From Candidatus Eiseniibacteriota bacterium (GTDB lineage: Bacteria; Eisenbacteria; RBG-16-71-46; JAGVPR01), in contig JAGVPR010000254.1 in NCBI GenBank assembly GCA_020052115.1, positions 1 through 13,165 of the forward strand: 13,165 bases of DNA, given 5' to 3'. Below, piece by piece: positions 12,772-13,165 of this stretch. A program made the position numbers and the translations under genes. The number at the start of each line of letters is the position of its first letter. Position 1 is the first letter of the stretch. The notes under the pieces were generated by a model. The model worked only from the letters and a program-made list of their open reading frames with translations, was not told where the DNA came from and did not search any database.

Positions 12772-13165
12772 GGGGCGCGGCGCTCCTCCGGACCGGGGAC
12801 TTGCGCCACGGCTTCGACGATGCGGTCGAGACTGACAGGAAACTCCCCGGCGCGGGCCGCCGCTTCGGCCCATGCGGGGCCCGCGGGTAGCGAGGATAGG
12901 ATCTTTTCTCCGCGGCCGAAGAGGTCTATCTCGGCGTGCGCCGTCGGTCCGAACCATGCCACGACGTAGCGATCCACGGCGAGCGCGATATGGAGCGCCG
13001 CGGTGTCACCCGTGATGACGACATCGCAGGCGGCGACGTGGCAGATCCCCCGGCGCAGGTCTTCCTCACAGGGTGTGACCGTCACGGGCACGCCGCATCG
13101 CGACGCGAGCCGCTCGTTCCACGCAGCCTCCGCGGGGCCTCCGATCAACGCGAGGACGGCGCCCG
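12768..13165 (-). CDS. Glycosyltransferase family 9, C-terminal part (partial)
   Basis: The frame stays open to the window edge and ends at TAG 12770-12768, giving 131 full codons of a C-terminal domain; the gene starts outside the window. The family 9 nucleotide-sugar-binding fold is visible: a strand-turn VLALIGGPAEAAWNERLA near the edge, then CDVVITGDTAALHIALAV, the GT9 signature with the D-T-x-x-x-H pattern, then VVAWFGPTAHAEID, where family members carry the A-L-F-G-P-T segment. Members include ADP-heptose:LPS heptosyltransferases. Unlike the GT9 protein at 4519-5529, this copy keeps the standard G-D-T motif, so the two are not recent duplicates. A TTG at 13148 could be misread as a start, but the conserved strand continues upstream of it. 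Its terminator, if any, must lie inside the neighbouring gene because the two coding regions overlap by 4 nt. Confidence 0.87.
   Translation of the reverse strand, partial: GAVLALIGGPAEAAWNERLASRCGVPVTVTPCEEDLRRGICHVAACDVVITGDTAALHIALAVDRYVVAWFGPTAHAEIDLFGRGEKILSSLPAGPAWAEAAARAGEFPVSLDRIVEAVAQVPGPEERRAP

Noticed and set aside
1..13165. CRISPR array, insertion sequence, prophage, attachment site or toxin-antitoxin pair
   Set aside because: No regularly spaced repeats, transposase or integrase motifs, terminal inverted repeats or small paired genes were found on either strand.

Overview
This is a high-GC stretch of bacterial chromosome with no mobile element, CRISPR array, tRNA or rRNA visible. 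The organism is probably diderm: there are two family 9 glycosyltransferases of the LPS-heptosyltransferase type, a lipoprotein with a type II signal peptide, a predicted outer-membrane beta-barrel protein, and two large secreted proteins ending in a FlgD-like Ig / sorting-type domain. That last feature is common in the FCB group and in poorly cultured relatives such as Eisenbacteria-, Latescibacteria- or Gemmatimonadota-like lineages. The taxonomic guess is inference; no marker gene is decisive.

Layout. 1-970 (minus): the 5' part of pyrE (cut by the window edge) and, upstream of it, a fibronectin-III lipoprotein with its own terminator. 971-1307: divergent promoter region. 1308-5529 (plus): a three-gene, translationally coupled operon of a secreted M23 peptidase, accA and a GT9 glycosyltransferase, linking wall remodelling, fatty-acid precursor supply and surface glycan synthesis. 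5530-5663: convergent terminator hairpins. 5664-6635 (minus): a protein made only of the DNA gyrase A C-terminal beta-pinwheel, with its own promoter and ribosome binding site. 6818-6936 (minus): a compact unit of promoter, about 83 nt of GC-rich structured RNA and an intrinsic terminator, read here as a small RNA gene. 7106-8347 (plus): an M29 aminopeptidase with a good promoter and Shine-Dalgarno. 8419-11764 (minus): a two-gene operon of secreted metal-dependent hydrolases, a CehA/McbA-like PHP protein followed by an alkaline-phosphatase-superfamily protein, both carrying the FlgD-like C-terminal module. 11995-12771 (plus): a small outer-membrane barrel protein. 12768-13165 (minus): the C-terminal part of a second GT9 glycosyltransferase, whose stop codon shares a CTAG with the preceding gene's stop.

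Promoters readable by eye share a TTGnnn / 17-18 nt / TAnnnT pattern. In front of pyrE and the M23 gene the -10 box ends exactly 6 nt before the ATG and no Shine-Dalgarno is present, which suggests leaderless mRNAs; several other genes have long leaders and strong Shine-Dalgarno sequences. The points most worth following are the stand-alone gyrase CTD, the small-RNA unit beside it, the leaderless promoter layout, and the secreted PHP / alkaline-phosphatase pair.
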